Shown here: one piece after another, positions 32,746 through 40,091 of the stretch | Position numbering within the stretch: the first letter of the stretch is position 1 | Layout: each line of letters begins with the position of its first letter | Assembly (NCBI GenBank): GCA_003168335.1 | Contig: PMSM01000013.1 | Location: 1-64,000 of the forward strand | Length of the DNA stretch: 64,000 nt | DNA from: Blastocatellia bacterium | Lineage (GTDB): Bacteria > Acidobacteriota > Blastocatellia > Pyrinomonadales > Pyrinomonadaceae | Direction: 5' to 3' | Notes under the pieces: generated by a model | Told to the model about the DNA's origin: nothing | Database searches by the model: none | Seen by the model: the letters and a program-made list of their open reading frames with translations, nothing else | Program-made: the position numbers and the translations under genes

Positions 32746-33915
32746 TTAAGAAAGAAAATCCAGGATCGCACGCGCCGCGCGACCTGAAGCGCCGGGCTCG
32801 CCGATCTTTTCCGCTACGCTTTTCAACTCAGACCGCATCGCGGCATTGCGAACCGGATCGAGTAAACCCAGCAACTCTGCCGCGAGCGACTCGCCGCTCA
32901 GTTGATCCTGGATCAGCTCAGTCACTATCCGCCGGCCCGCGATCAAGTTTGCCAGCCCGTAGTGCTCGGCGGTGATCAAACTGCCCAGCGTGTGCCAGTT
33001 CAGCGCAGACTCTTTATAAACGATGACCAGCGGCGTCCCCAAAAGCGCGGCTTCGAGCGTCGCAGTGCCGCTGGCGACGGCCGCGGCATCGGCGGCGGCC
33101 AGGGCCTCGCGCGTTTCATGATGAACCAGACGGACAGAATTCTTGAGTGACGAATCATGTCCAGCGATTATGTCGCGCGCTTCGCCGGGGTTGCGATTCG
33201 GCGCGACAACTATCACAAACTGAATATCCGACCGTTGCTTTGCCATCAAGTCAGCCGCGTCAAGCATCGGCGGCAAAATCCGCACCAGCTCCTTGTGACG
33301 GCTGCCGGGCAATAACGTAACCACCGGCCGGGCCGGGTCGAGATCGTTTCGCCGGCAGAACTCCTCGCGTCCGTAACCCGCGCGTACTTCGCCGGAGAGG
33401 GGATGCCCGACATACTCGACCTGCGTCATGCCCCGCGCGGCGTACCAATCTTTCTCAAACGGCAGAATCGAAAGCAACAGATCGACATCGCGAGACACGC
33501 TGTGAACGCGATAAGAGCGCCAGGCCCACAATTGCGGACTGATGTAGTAAATGACCGGTACGCCGCGGCGATGAAGCCAACGCGCGAGGCGCAAATTAAA
33601 GTCGGGCCAATCGACCAGGACTACGGCGGCTGGTTTTCTTTCCGTGGCTGCGCGTTTCAACTCGCCAAAAGCGCGCCAGAATTTTGGCAGGGCCTGACCG
33701 ACTTCCCATAATCCGAGGATGGCCAGCTCGTCGGCGTGCACTACTGAATCAACGCCGGCGGCGCGCATCTGGGCGCCGGTCGAGCCAAAGAAATCGATCT
33801 GAGTTTCCGGCGCAGCTTGCCGCAGAGCACGCACCAGGGCCGCGGCATGCGCGTCTCCCGACGCCTCGCCGGCTACGATCATCAGGCTAAGTGAGTTGGT
33901 TGAGTGATGAATCAT
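32746..33915 (-). CDS. lpxB: Lipid-A-disaccharide synthase
   Basis: LpxB joins UDP-2,3-diacylglucosamine and lipid X to make the lipid A disaccharide, at the inner membrane. 389 residues, usual length. Motifs: IVAGEASGDAHAAALVRAL (about 13-31), FFGSTGAQMRAAG, VLVDWPDFNLRLAR, the conserved YYISPQLWAWR, and LLPGSRHKELVRILPPM, then AAAVASGTATLEAAL. An ATG at 33915 is the likely start. It sits divergent from lptD, pointing to an outer membrane with LPS. Confidence 0.96.
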   Translation of the reverse strand: MIHHSTNSLSLMIVAGEASGDAHAAALVRALRQAAPETQIDFFGSTGAQMRAAGVDSVVHADELAILGLWEVGQALPKFWRAFGELKRAATERKPAAVVLVDWPDFNLRLARWLHRRGVPVIYYISPQLWAWRSYRVHSVSRDVDLLLSILPFEKDWYAARGMTQVEYVGHPLSGEVRAGYGREEFCRRNDLDPARPVVTLLPGSRHKELVRILPPMLDAADLMAKQRSDIQFVIVVAPNRNPGEARDIIAGHDSSLKNSVRLVHHETREALAAADAAAVASGTATLEAALLGTPLVIVYKESALNWHTLGSLITAEHYGLANLIAGRRIVTELIQDQLSGESLAAELLGLLDPVRNAAMRSELKSVAEKIGEPGASGRAARAILDFLS

Positions 33916-33952
33916 CTGATGATACCAGAGCCGCGAAGACAGTCCGCGCAGC

Positions 33953-34030
33953 GGGGCAGTAGCCCGACCGTAAGGGATGGCTTCTCTTGAAGCGTTATGA
34001 AGCCCTCCCTTACGGTCGGGCTACTGCCCC
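33953..34030. repeat. Perfect 25-bp inverted repeat between lpxB and lptD
   Basis: Arms 33953-33977 and 34006-34030 are exact reverse complements over 25 bases (containing GGGGCAGTAGCCCGACCGTA and its complement) around a 28-base loop. It lies in the divergent promoter region of lpxB and lptD. A diverged copy is at 32551-32637. Its place between two divergent envelope genes could matter for expression, but the same motif elsewhere argues for a generic repeat. Confidence 0.85.
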
Positions 34031-34189
34031 GTTCTTCGCGCTCGAACGTTTCCTTGTAGCTCATCGCGCGCGCATGTTAGCATCGGCGCATTCCGTTAGT
34101 GAAAACGGCGCGCCGGCTGCGGGTCTCTCCTCTTCGCAGCAGGCGCGATTGATTATAACCCGGGCGCGGAGGTCGGCAGCTTTTCAAGC

Positions 34190-36721
34190 GTGCGCTGCAT
34201 TGCTTCGACAATCAGGTTGCGAGTGACGCGCGTTTTGCCACTGATGGCATGCGTCGCGCTCGCCTGCCTGTTCGCGGCGCCCGCCCGCTCTCAGGGGACC
34301 AATCCCGTCGATCGCAAGGTCGATAATCCGATCACGGACACGCCGAACGTTAATCCACTGCAACAGGATCAGCCGGTCCGGCCCACGTCACGGGGGAAAC
34401 CACTTCCAATACAGCCGGGCGACAGCTTGTCGGTCACTTGCGTTACGGAAACCGTCACCGGTCCCAAAGGCGCCCAGGTTTCTGTTTGCGAAGGCAACGT
34501 CGACGCGCGCATCGGCACGTATCGTTTGCAAGCCGACAAGATCACTGTCTATGACGCGACCAACAAAGTGATCGCCGAAGGCAACGTAGTCTTTGATCAG
34601 GGCGATCAGCAACGCATCACCGGCAGCCGGGCGGAATGGAATTACAAGACCAAGCTCGGCTTTTTTATCAACTCGACCGGTTACACCAATCAGACGAACG
34701 ACGGCACGCGCATGTACTTCATTGCTGATCGGGTTGAGAAGATCAGCCTGGACACGATCGTCGTCATCAACGGCGAGATCACTGCGTGCGATGAAGAAGT
34801 ACCGAAGTGGAGCTTTCACACGAAGAGAGCCAGGATCAAAACCGGCGATAAGGCAAAACTTTCCTCGCCCACATTTCGCGTCAAGAACATTCCCGTACTT
34901 TACTTGCCGTATGCTTCGTTGTCGCTGAAGCATACCGACCGCCAGTCCGGTTTCCTGACGCCGACCTTCAGCATCTCGGGCGCCAAGGGCTTCCGTGTTT
35001 CCGACGCTTACTACCTGGCGCTGGGCCGTTCGGCCGACTTCACTCTGCGCGGTGATTTATTCTCGAGCCGCGGCTTCGGCATCGGCGGAGATCTGCGCAC
35101 GCGCGCCAACTCGCGCTCTTTTTTCAACATGGGTTTCTATACGGTCAAAGATCGCATCTTGGGGCCCAAAGAGGACGCGCAACATCCTAATCAGGGCGGC
35201 TCGAGTTTCTATATTGACGCGGTCCACTATTTCCCGAATGGATTTTTGGCCGCGGCCGATGTGAACGTCACGTCCAATCTCGCCTTCCGTCAGATTTTCT
35301 CTGACTCGATTCAACAGGCGATTTCGCCCGAAGAGCGCTCGCAGGTTTTCATCAACAAGGACTACCACGCCTATAGCTTCAACTTCCGGCTGAACTCTCA
35401 GGCGACGTCTTTGCAGAACTCGCAGATTCGCATTCGCGAGTTGCCCAGCGTGTCGCTCGATCGTCGCCCGTCGCCGCTGCACTGGTTCAACAAATTCGCG
35501 GTCTATTACTCGTTTGAAAGCGCGGTGGAGGGAGTCAGCCGCAAAGAGACTCCCAGCGACCTGGCGACTTTTCGCGCGGAGGCGGGACGCGATCCGATCA
35601 TTACGCCTTCGATCGTGCAGCGTTTCGACTTTCATCCGAGCGTGTCCGTGCCGCTGAATTTCTCGGGGTGGTCATTAACTGCCACGGCCGGTGCGCGCGC
35701 GACTTATTACTCGAATTCGATTGACCCGGCCACGGGCCTGGTGTCGCCGCGCGACGTGGTGCGGGGCTATGGCGAGTTTGAGTTGGACCTGCGCCCGCCG
35801 GCATTGGCGCGGAACTTTCGACGCAGTGACGGGTCAGTCTGGTTTCGACACGTGATCGAGCCTTATCTGATCTATCGACGCGTCGCCGGCATCGGCAACT
35901 TTGATCAGATTATTCGTTTTGATTATGTCGACGCGATTACGGACACTAACGAGATTGAATACGGCATTACGAATCGCTTCTACACCCGGCGATCGACTGA
36001 GACCGTAGGCAAGAAGGCCCAGCGCGGGGCCCGCGGCAAGAAATCGCTGTCGACCCAGCCTTACGAAGCACTGTCGATCACGATCCGCGGCAAGTATTTT
36101 TTTGATCCGTACTTTGGCGGCGCGCTGATCGCGGGCCGGCGCAATCAGTTCGATGCGATCGATACTCTTTCCGGGTTTAGTTATGGAGCGGTGCCGCGCA
36201 AGTTTTCACCGCTGAACGTCGACATGCGTTTTCGCCCGACAGAGCATCTGTTTGCCGACTTTCGCGCGGACCTTGATACTCATGGCGGCGGGTTGCGGGC
36301 AATGGCCGCCAGCCTTGGCATCAATCGCAACCTGATCCAGGCGTTTTCGACCTTTTATTACACAAGGGCGGTCGAGCTGGTGCCCAGCCTGCAGCAGTTC
36401 GCAGATGCGCAGGGCAGAGAACCGGGCACGTTGCGCGGTTCGCAATGGAGCCCTTCGGTTTTTCTTGGCAATCGTGAGAAAGGATTGTTCGGCGGGCTTT
36501 CGCTCTTCTTTGATTTCCAGAATCACCCGTTTGCCAACAGCAATCGATCGCTCATTAGTTCGACGGCGACCGTTGGCTATACCTGGAAGTGCTGTGCGGT
36601 CACGGTGCAGGACTTCACTTTTAATGTGGGGCTGCGCAACGAGAATCGATTTGTTTTCGCCTTTCGGCTAAATGGCATCGGGACCTTCGGGACCGAGAAG
36701 ATTGGCCAGTGGGCGAAGTAG
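34190..36721 (+). CDS. lptD: LPS-assembly protein LptD
   Basis: LptD is the outer-membrane beta-barrel through which LPS reaches the cell surface. 843 residues. A signal peptide (LPLMACVALACLFAAPARSQ) precedes an OstA/LptA-like jellyroll (about 75-200) with LQADKITVYDATNKVIAEGN, VVFDQGDQQRITGSRAEW and YLPYASLSLKHTDRQSGFL, then a barrel of many aromatic strands ending in FRLNGIGTFG. Cysteines at CVTETV, SVCEGN and TWKCCAVTV may form the disulfides known in LptD. Start GTG at 34190; a GTG at 34223 is possible. Confidence 0.93.
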   Translation: MRCIASTIRLRVTRVLPLMACVALACLFAAPARSQGTNPVDRKVDNPITDTPNVNPLQQDQPVRPTSRGKPLPIQPGDSLSVTCVTETVTGPKGAQVSVCEGNVDARIGTYRLQADKITVYDATNKVIAEGNVVFDQGDQQRITGSRAEWNYKTKLGFFINSTGYTNQTNDGTRMYFIADRVEKISLDTIVVINGEITACDEEVPKWSFHTKRARIKTGDKAKLSSPTFRVKNIPVLYLPYASLSLKHTDRQSGFLTPTFSISGAKGFRVSDAYYLALGRSADFTLRGDLFSSRGFGIGGDLRTRANSRSFFNMGFYTVKDRILGPKEDAQHPNQGGSSFYIDAVHYFPNGFLAAADVNVTSNLAFRQIFSDSIQQAISPEERSQVFINKDYHAYSFNFRLNSQATSLQNSQIRIRELPSVSLDRRPSPLHWFNKFAVYYSFESAVEGVSRKETPSDLATFRAEAGRDPIITPSIVQRFDFHPSVSVPLNFSGWSLTATAGARATYYSNSIDPATGLVSPRDVVRGYGEFELDLRPPALARNFRRSDGSVWFRHVIEPYLIYRRVAGIGNFDQIIRFDYVDAITDTNEIEYGITNRFYTRRSTETVGKKAQRGARGKKSLSTQPYEALSITIRGKYFFDPYFGGALIAGRRNQFDAIDTLSGFSYGAVPRKFSPLNVDMRFRPTEHLFADFRADLDTHGGGLRAMAASLGINRNLIQAFSTFYYTRAVELVPSLQQFADAQGREPGTLRGSQWSPSVFLGNREKGLFGGLSLFFDFQNHPFANSNRSLISSTATVGYTWKCCAVTVQDFTFNVGLRNENRFVFAFRLNGIGTFGTEKIGQWAK

Positions 36722-36753
36722 AGTGGCCGTGTTTTGCCCCTGGCGCGGGACAC

Positions 36754-38037
36754 TTATACGCCGATGGTTTCCGGCTCCAGGTCCGCAGGGTGCCCACCAA
36801 TCCGTCTGGTCATCGCGGTGGCGTTCAGATTAGAGACTCCTTCCATTCCTACGGCGCTCATCACCTGAAAGAACAGGACCCCGTCAAGCCAGTCAAAACT
36901 AATGCCGGCAGCGCTGTGTACGGCGACCGTCGCCGAGTAGGTGTCCGGCGCCAACCAGCAATTGAAGGCGAAGGTAACTTCCACTATCTCTCCGCGCTGA
37001 ACCGGACCGAAATCCAGTTGTTGCAACTCAGTGTTGGTGCCATAAAGATGAATGCCGTGACGATTACGTAGCAGAAAACCGCAGACGGGCGCTTCCGCTT
37101 CCGCATGGAAGCGCGCCCGCACGCGCAGCAGCACGGCTTCGCCCGACTCAACAAATTCTATTCGTTTGTGCGCGGCGTTAAGCAGATCCACCCGGAGGAC
37201 TTCCGCGCTGCCATCGCCGTGACGGTAAACGTAAGAAACTTCGCCTTCATTCTCCGTCGAAATGGTTTCTTCGGTGGCCGGTTCTCCCGCTTCGTAGGCG
37301 TCCTCGCGCGCCATGATCAATTTCTGATAACGGTTGAGCACATCAGTCGGCTTGCCTATCGCTTCCCGGCGTCCGGCGTGAAGCAAAACAGCGCGTGAGC
37401 ACAGGGCGCGGATAGCGCCGGGATCGTGTGAGACAAACAGGATGGTCATCCCGCTTTCCTGCATCTCTCTGAGGCGGCGCATGCAGCGATGTTGAAAGAC
37501 GGTGTCACCGACAGCGAGCGCCTCGTCAATAATCAAAATTTGCGGCATCGCGCTAATCGCGGTCGCGAACGCGAGGCGGACGTACATCCCACTGGAATAC
37601 GTCTTGACGGGTTGATAAATGAAATCGCCGATCTCCGCGAAGCGTTCGATCTCCGGCAGCATGGCTTCGGTTTCGGCCCGCGAAAATCCCGCTAGCGAGG
37701 CGCTCATGAAAACGTTTTCGACGCCCGTGAATTCCGGGTTGAACCCGGCCCCGAGTTCCAGCAAAGCCGCAATGCGGCCGGTGTGCCGAACGCTGCCGTG
37801 CGTCGGCTCGAGGGTGCCGGCGATAATCTGGAGCAGAGTTGATTTGCCACAGCCGTTGGGGCCGACGATGCCAAATGTCGTGCCCTGCTCGACCTCAAAA
37901 CTGACATCACGCAGCGCCCAAAATTCGCGATGCGTCTTCCAGCGACCTCGCGAAATCATCTCCTTTAAGCGATCGGCCGGTTGCTGGTAGATACGGTATT
38001 GCTTGGATACGTCTTCAACACAGATTGCCACGGCCAT
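36754..38037 (-). CDS. Polysaccharide ABC transporter ATPase, Wzt type with C-terminal binding domain
   Basis: Drives export of an O-antigen-like or capsular polysaccharide. 427 residues. ATPase part (about 1-245): Walker A GIVGPNGCGKST, GFNPEFTGVENVFM, signature VKTYSSGMYVRLAFA, Walker B LIIDEALAVGD, switch LFVSHDP. The C-terminal part (about 265-425) has the Wzt_C beta-sandwich feel (ESGEAVLLRVRARFHAEAEA, GIHLYGTNTELQQLDFG, TYSATVAVHSAAG), the domain that recognises the terminal sugar. The usual Wzm permease partner is not in this window. ATG at 38037. It converges on lptD with 32 bases between. Confidence 0.92.
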   Translation of the reverse strand: MAVAICVEDVSKQYRIYQQPADRLKEMISRGRWKTHREFWALRDVSFEVEQGTTFGIVGPNGCGKSTLLQIIAGTLEPTHGSVRHTGRIAALLELGAGFNPEFTGVENVFMSASLAGFSRAETEAMLPEIERFAEIGDFIYQPVKTYSSGMYVRLAFATAISAMPQILIIDEALAVGDTVFQHRCMRRLREMQESGMTILFVSHDPGAIRALCSRAVLLHAGRREAIGKPTDVLNRYQKLIMAREDAYEAGEPATEETISTENEGEVSYVYRHGDGSAEVLRVDLLNAAHKRIEFVESGEAVLLRVRARFHAEAEAPVCGFLLRNRHGIHLYGTNTELQQLDFGPVQRGEIVEVTFAFNCWLAPDTYSATVAVHSAAGISFDWLDGVLFFQVMSAVGMEGVSNLNATAMTRRIGGHPADLEPETIGV

Positions 38038-38121
38038 GCTGCCTATAATAAGGAAGGGCGTGTGCGAATGTCGAACTTGATTTCGGCTGGGGGATGCGCG
38101 TCGCCTAACGACGAACTCGTC

Positions 38122-38652
38122 CTACTTCTTTTTGTCAGGTATAACCCGGATGCGCCACACGTCGTTGTACTTCACCTTCTGGCCGTTTGCCTCGCGCTCC
38201 TGCGCCGTGTAGTAAACGGTGATGTGGCGGCCCATAAATTGGGCGAAGTCGGTGATCACATTCGCAGTCGGCGGATTGGGCCGCTGCACCTTCGCGGGAG
38301 CGCCGTCAGGCAAAAGAGTTGCGACAGCACCCGGCCCGACGTAAATAAACGTTTGGATCGCGGCCCGTTTGTCATACGGGAAGTCGAGCACGCGGGACTT
38401 GCGACTATCGCGCGTCCACTCGTATGGAGCGTCCGGAATGGAAGCGACGAACGTCTGCACATCATTCTTCCCGCTGGCGTAGGTCAAGATCAACGTGCGC
38501 TGGTCGTTGTCAACGGCGGTGACTTCGCCCGTCCACGTATTGCCAGGATATCCCGCTGGATAATACTCAGGCTGTTCAGCCGTCCCTTTCTGCGAGCGGG
38601 ACATTCCCGCACAGAGAACCAAGCAGGCGAGGGCAACAATTGTTCTCTTCAT
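38122..38652 (-). CDS. Secreted hypothetical protein
   Basis: 176 residues with a signal peptide (TIVALACLVLCAGMSRSQ). The middle is beta-rich (WTGEVTAVDNDQRTLILTYA, QTFVASIPDAPYEWTRDSR) and the C-terminus has MGRHITVYYTAQEREANGQK and WRIRVIPDKKK, compatible with a small periplasmic OB-like domain. I do not recognise a family. It lies alone between the Wzt-type ATPase and a repeat-rich gap, transcribed like the ATPase gene but with 84 bases between, so co-transcription is possible. Confidence 0.6.
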   Translation of the reverse strand: MKRTIVALACLVLCAGMSRSQKGTAEQPEYYPAGYPGNTWTGEVTAVDNDQRTLILTYASGKNDVQTFVASIPDAPYEWTRDSRKSRVLDFPYDKRAAIQTFIYVGPGAVATLLPDGAPAKVQRPNPPTANVITDFAQFMGRHITVYYTAQEREANGQKVKYNDVWRIRVIPDKKK

Positions 38653-38800
38653 CTTTCATTCCTCCAGATGAGATTAATATATTTCTACGTGTCGGCTACG
38701 CGGTAGCAACATAAGGTCAGAATTGACTGGGCGCGGCGATTATGAACCGGGCTGGTCCAGCAAGGCAACGATATCCGCAATCTCCCAAAGAAGCTCACCT

Positions 38801-38972
38801 TTTTGGAGTGCGGCGACATGAGCACCCCAGCGCGTATGGCACGCCAGCCGAGATGCTCGGCCGGGGACCCCGCTTGTCGCCGCTTTCGTATGGCTTGCTT
38901 GACTAAATCCCTGGCACTTGCGGTCTCCTGGTGCACCGGAGCAAAAGCGGCGACAGGTCGCCGCACTCCAAA
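38801..38972. repeat. GGAGTGCGGCGAC inverted repeat, copy 2
   Basis: TTTTGGAGTGCGGCGACATG at 38801 is answered by GCGGCGACAGGTCGCCGCAC and CTCCAAA near 38948-38972. The centre differs from the copies at 30364 and 54735. Confidence 0.75.
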
Positions 38973-39205
38973 TCTCGCGCTCCCAGGATAGCCGCGGCTC
39001 AGGGTGGGCAACGGTTTCGTTGAGCCTCGCCACTAATGATCTTTGCGGAAGACTAATCGGCCAATTACATCTTGTTAGCGTCTTAGTTTAGAGTTTTGAG
39101 GGATTCCCTGCGGAGGGATGAGGTCAGTACCGGGAGCGGTAGCGACCGGGTTATTGGCCCGGCAAACTCGACCCTCCCGTGAATTGAGACTAGGTCGCTA
39201 CAAGT

Positions 39206-39318
39206 TGTTCTCTGCGTCCTCTGCGAAGACCTCTGATTCTTCTCTGCGGTTAATTGCCCAAGCCAAAGACATTAACCGCAGAGAGCCCAGAGGTTGGCGC
39301 AGAGGGCCGCAGAGAAAA
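39206..39318. repeat. CTCTGCGGTTAAT inverted repeat
   Basis: Perfect 14-bp arms TCTCTGCGGTTAAT (39241-39254) and ATTAACCGCAGAGA (39271-39284), flanked by further CTGCG/CGCAG words (TTCTCTGCGTCCTCTGCGAA left, GGCGCAGAGGGCCGCAGAG right) that extend the hairpin. Confidence 0.7.
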
Positions 39319-39531
39319 CTGAAATTAAGACAGTACCGATTTTTTTAGTCATTGCGGTGCACAGACGGAAATTGTTATATTCGTGGTAGCCTTTTGGTTG
39401 GTTCAAGCTTGAGCCGGCATTTAACTGTACTAATGGTTCAGGAGGTCTGGATTGTTGTTTTCGCCCCGTCGAGCGCGCCCCGCTGAACGCCCGCCCCGCA
39501 AGAATTACAGCACCAGCTAAGGGAGTACCTA

Positions 39532-40077
39532 GTGAAAAATCAAATAAGCAGAAAGAGGTCCACTGTGGCAAAGAAATTCGAGCGTGTGCACGTCTTTGGC
39601 ATCATCGCGGCCATCGCCGTTCTGGTTGTGGGCGCCGTGACCGTCCTGTCGCGCCAACCCGCCACGGCGAAGGAAGCGAAAAAACAAGAGACGGCTTCTG
39701 TGATGCCTGCTGTGATCCCTGATCAGCCGAAGAAGAATTACGTCACCGTCAAGGTGGGCGGCCAGGACGTTAAGATTGATAGCCAAACCGGACAGATACA
39801 GGAACTCACACCCGAAGAGGCCCAGAGACTAGCCGCCGGACTCAAACCGATGCTCAACAAATCCAGCGACGGGCTGGTCACGGTCCAACATCCCGATGGC
39901 TCGATGTCGATGGATCTTCAGGGCCATTTTCAGAACGTCGCAGTCGCGAGGGTAAACAAGGACGGCACCGTCTCTGAATCCTGCGTCGATAATCCGCGCG
40001 CGGCGGGCGCGTTCTTCGGAATCGATCCGAAACAAATTGAAAACGCACCCAATCGCGTTAAGCCCACTGGAAATTAG
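39532..40077 (+). CDS. Membrane-anchored hypothetical protein, upstream of the protease
   Basis: 181 residues starting GTG at 39532. A positively charged N-terminus (KNQISRKRSTVAKKFERV) precedes one span (FGIIAAIAVLVVGAVTVL, about 22-40), so an anchored periplasmic protein is likely. The rest has two blocks, VTVKVGGQDVKIDSQTGQIQ and HPDGSMSMDLQGHFQNVAVA, and a C-terminal FGIDPKQIENAP. No family recognised. It ends 14 bases before the protease-like gene on the same strand, so co-expression is likely, which makes it a possible accessory or assembly factor for that secreted protein (inference). Confidence 0.65.
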   Translation: MKNQISRKRSTVAKKFERVHVFGIIAAIAVLVVGAVTVLSRQPATAKEAKKQETASVMPAVIPDQPKKNYVTVKVGGQDVKIDSQTGQIQELTPEEAQRLAAGLKPMLNKSSDGLVTVQHPDGSMSMDLQGHFQNVAVARVNKDGTVSESCVDNPRAAGAFFGIDPKQIENAPNRVKPTGN

Positions 40078-40091
40078 AATCATAATTAATA

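Larger units (their letters stand above)
38653..39531. other. Gene-poor, repeat-rich stretch of about 880 bases
   Basis: It contains the GGAGTGCGGCGAC element at 38801-38972 and the CTCTGCGGTTAAT inverted repeat at 39206-39318, plus GGTCAGTACCGGGAGCGGTA at 39122-39141, a GC-rich motif of repeat-like character. No start-stop pair with coding character was found. The upstream region of the 39532 gene is AT-richer, but no promoter could be assigned with confidence. Confidence 0.5.
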
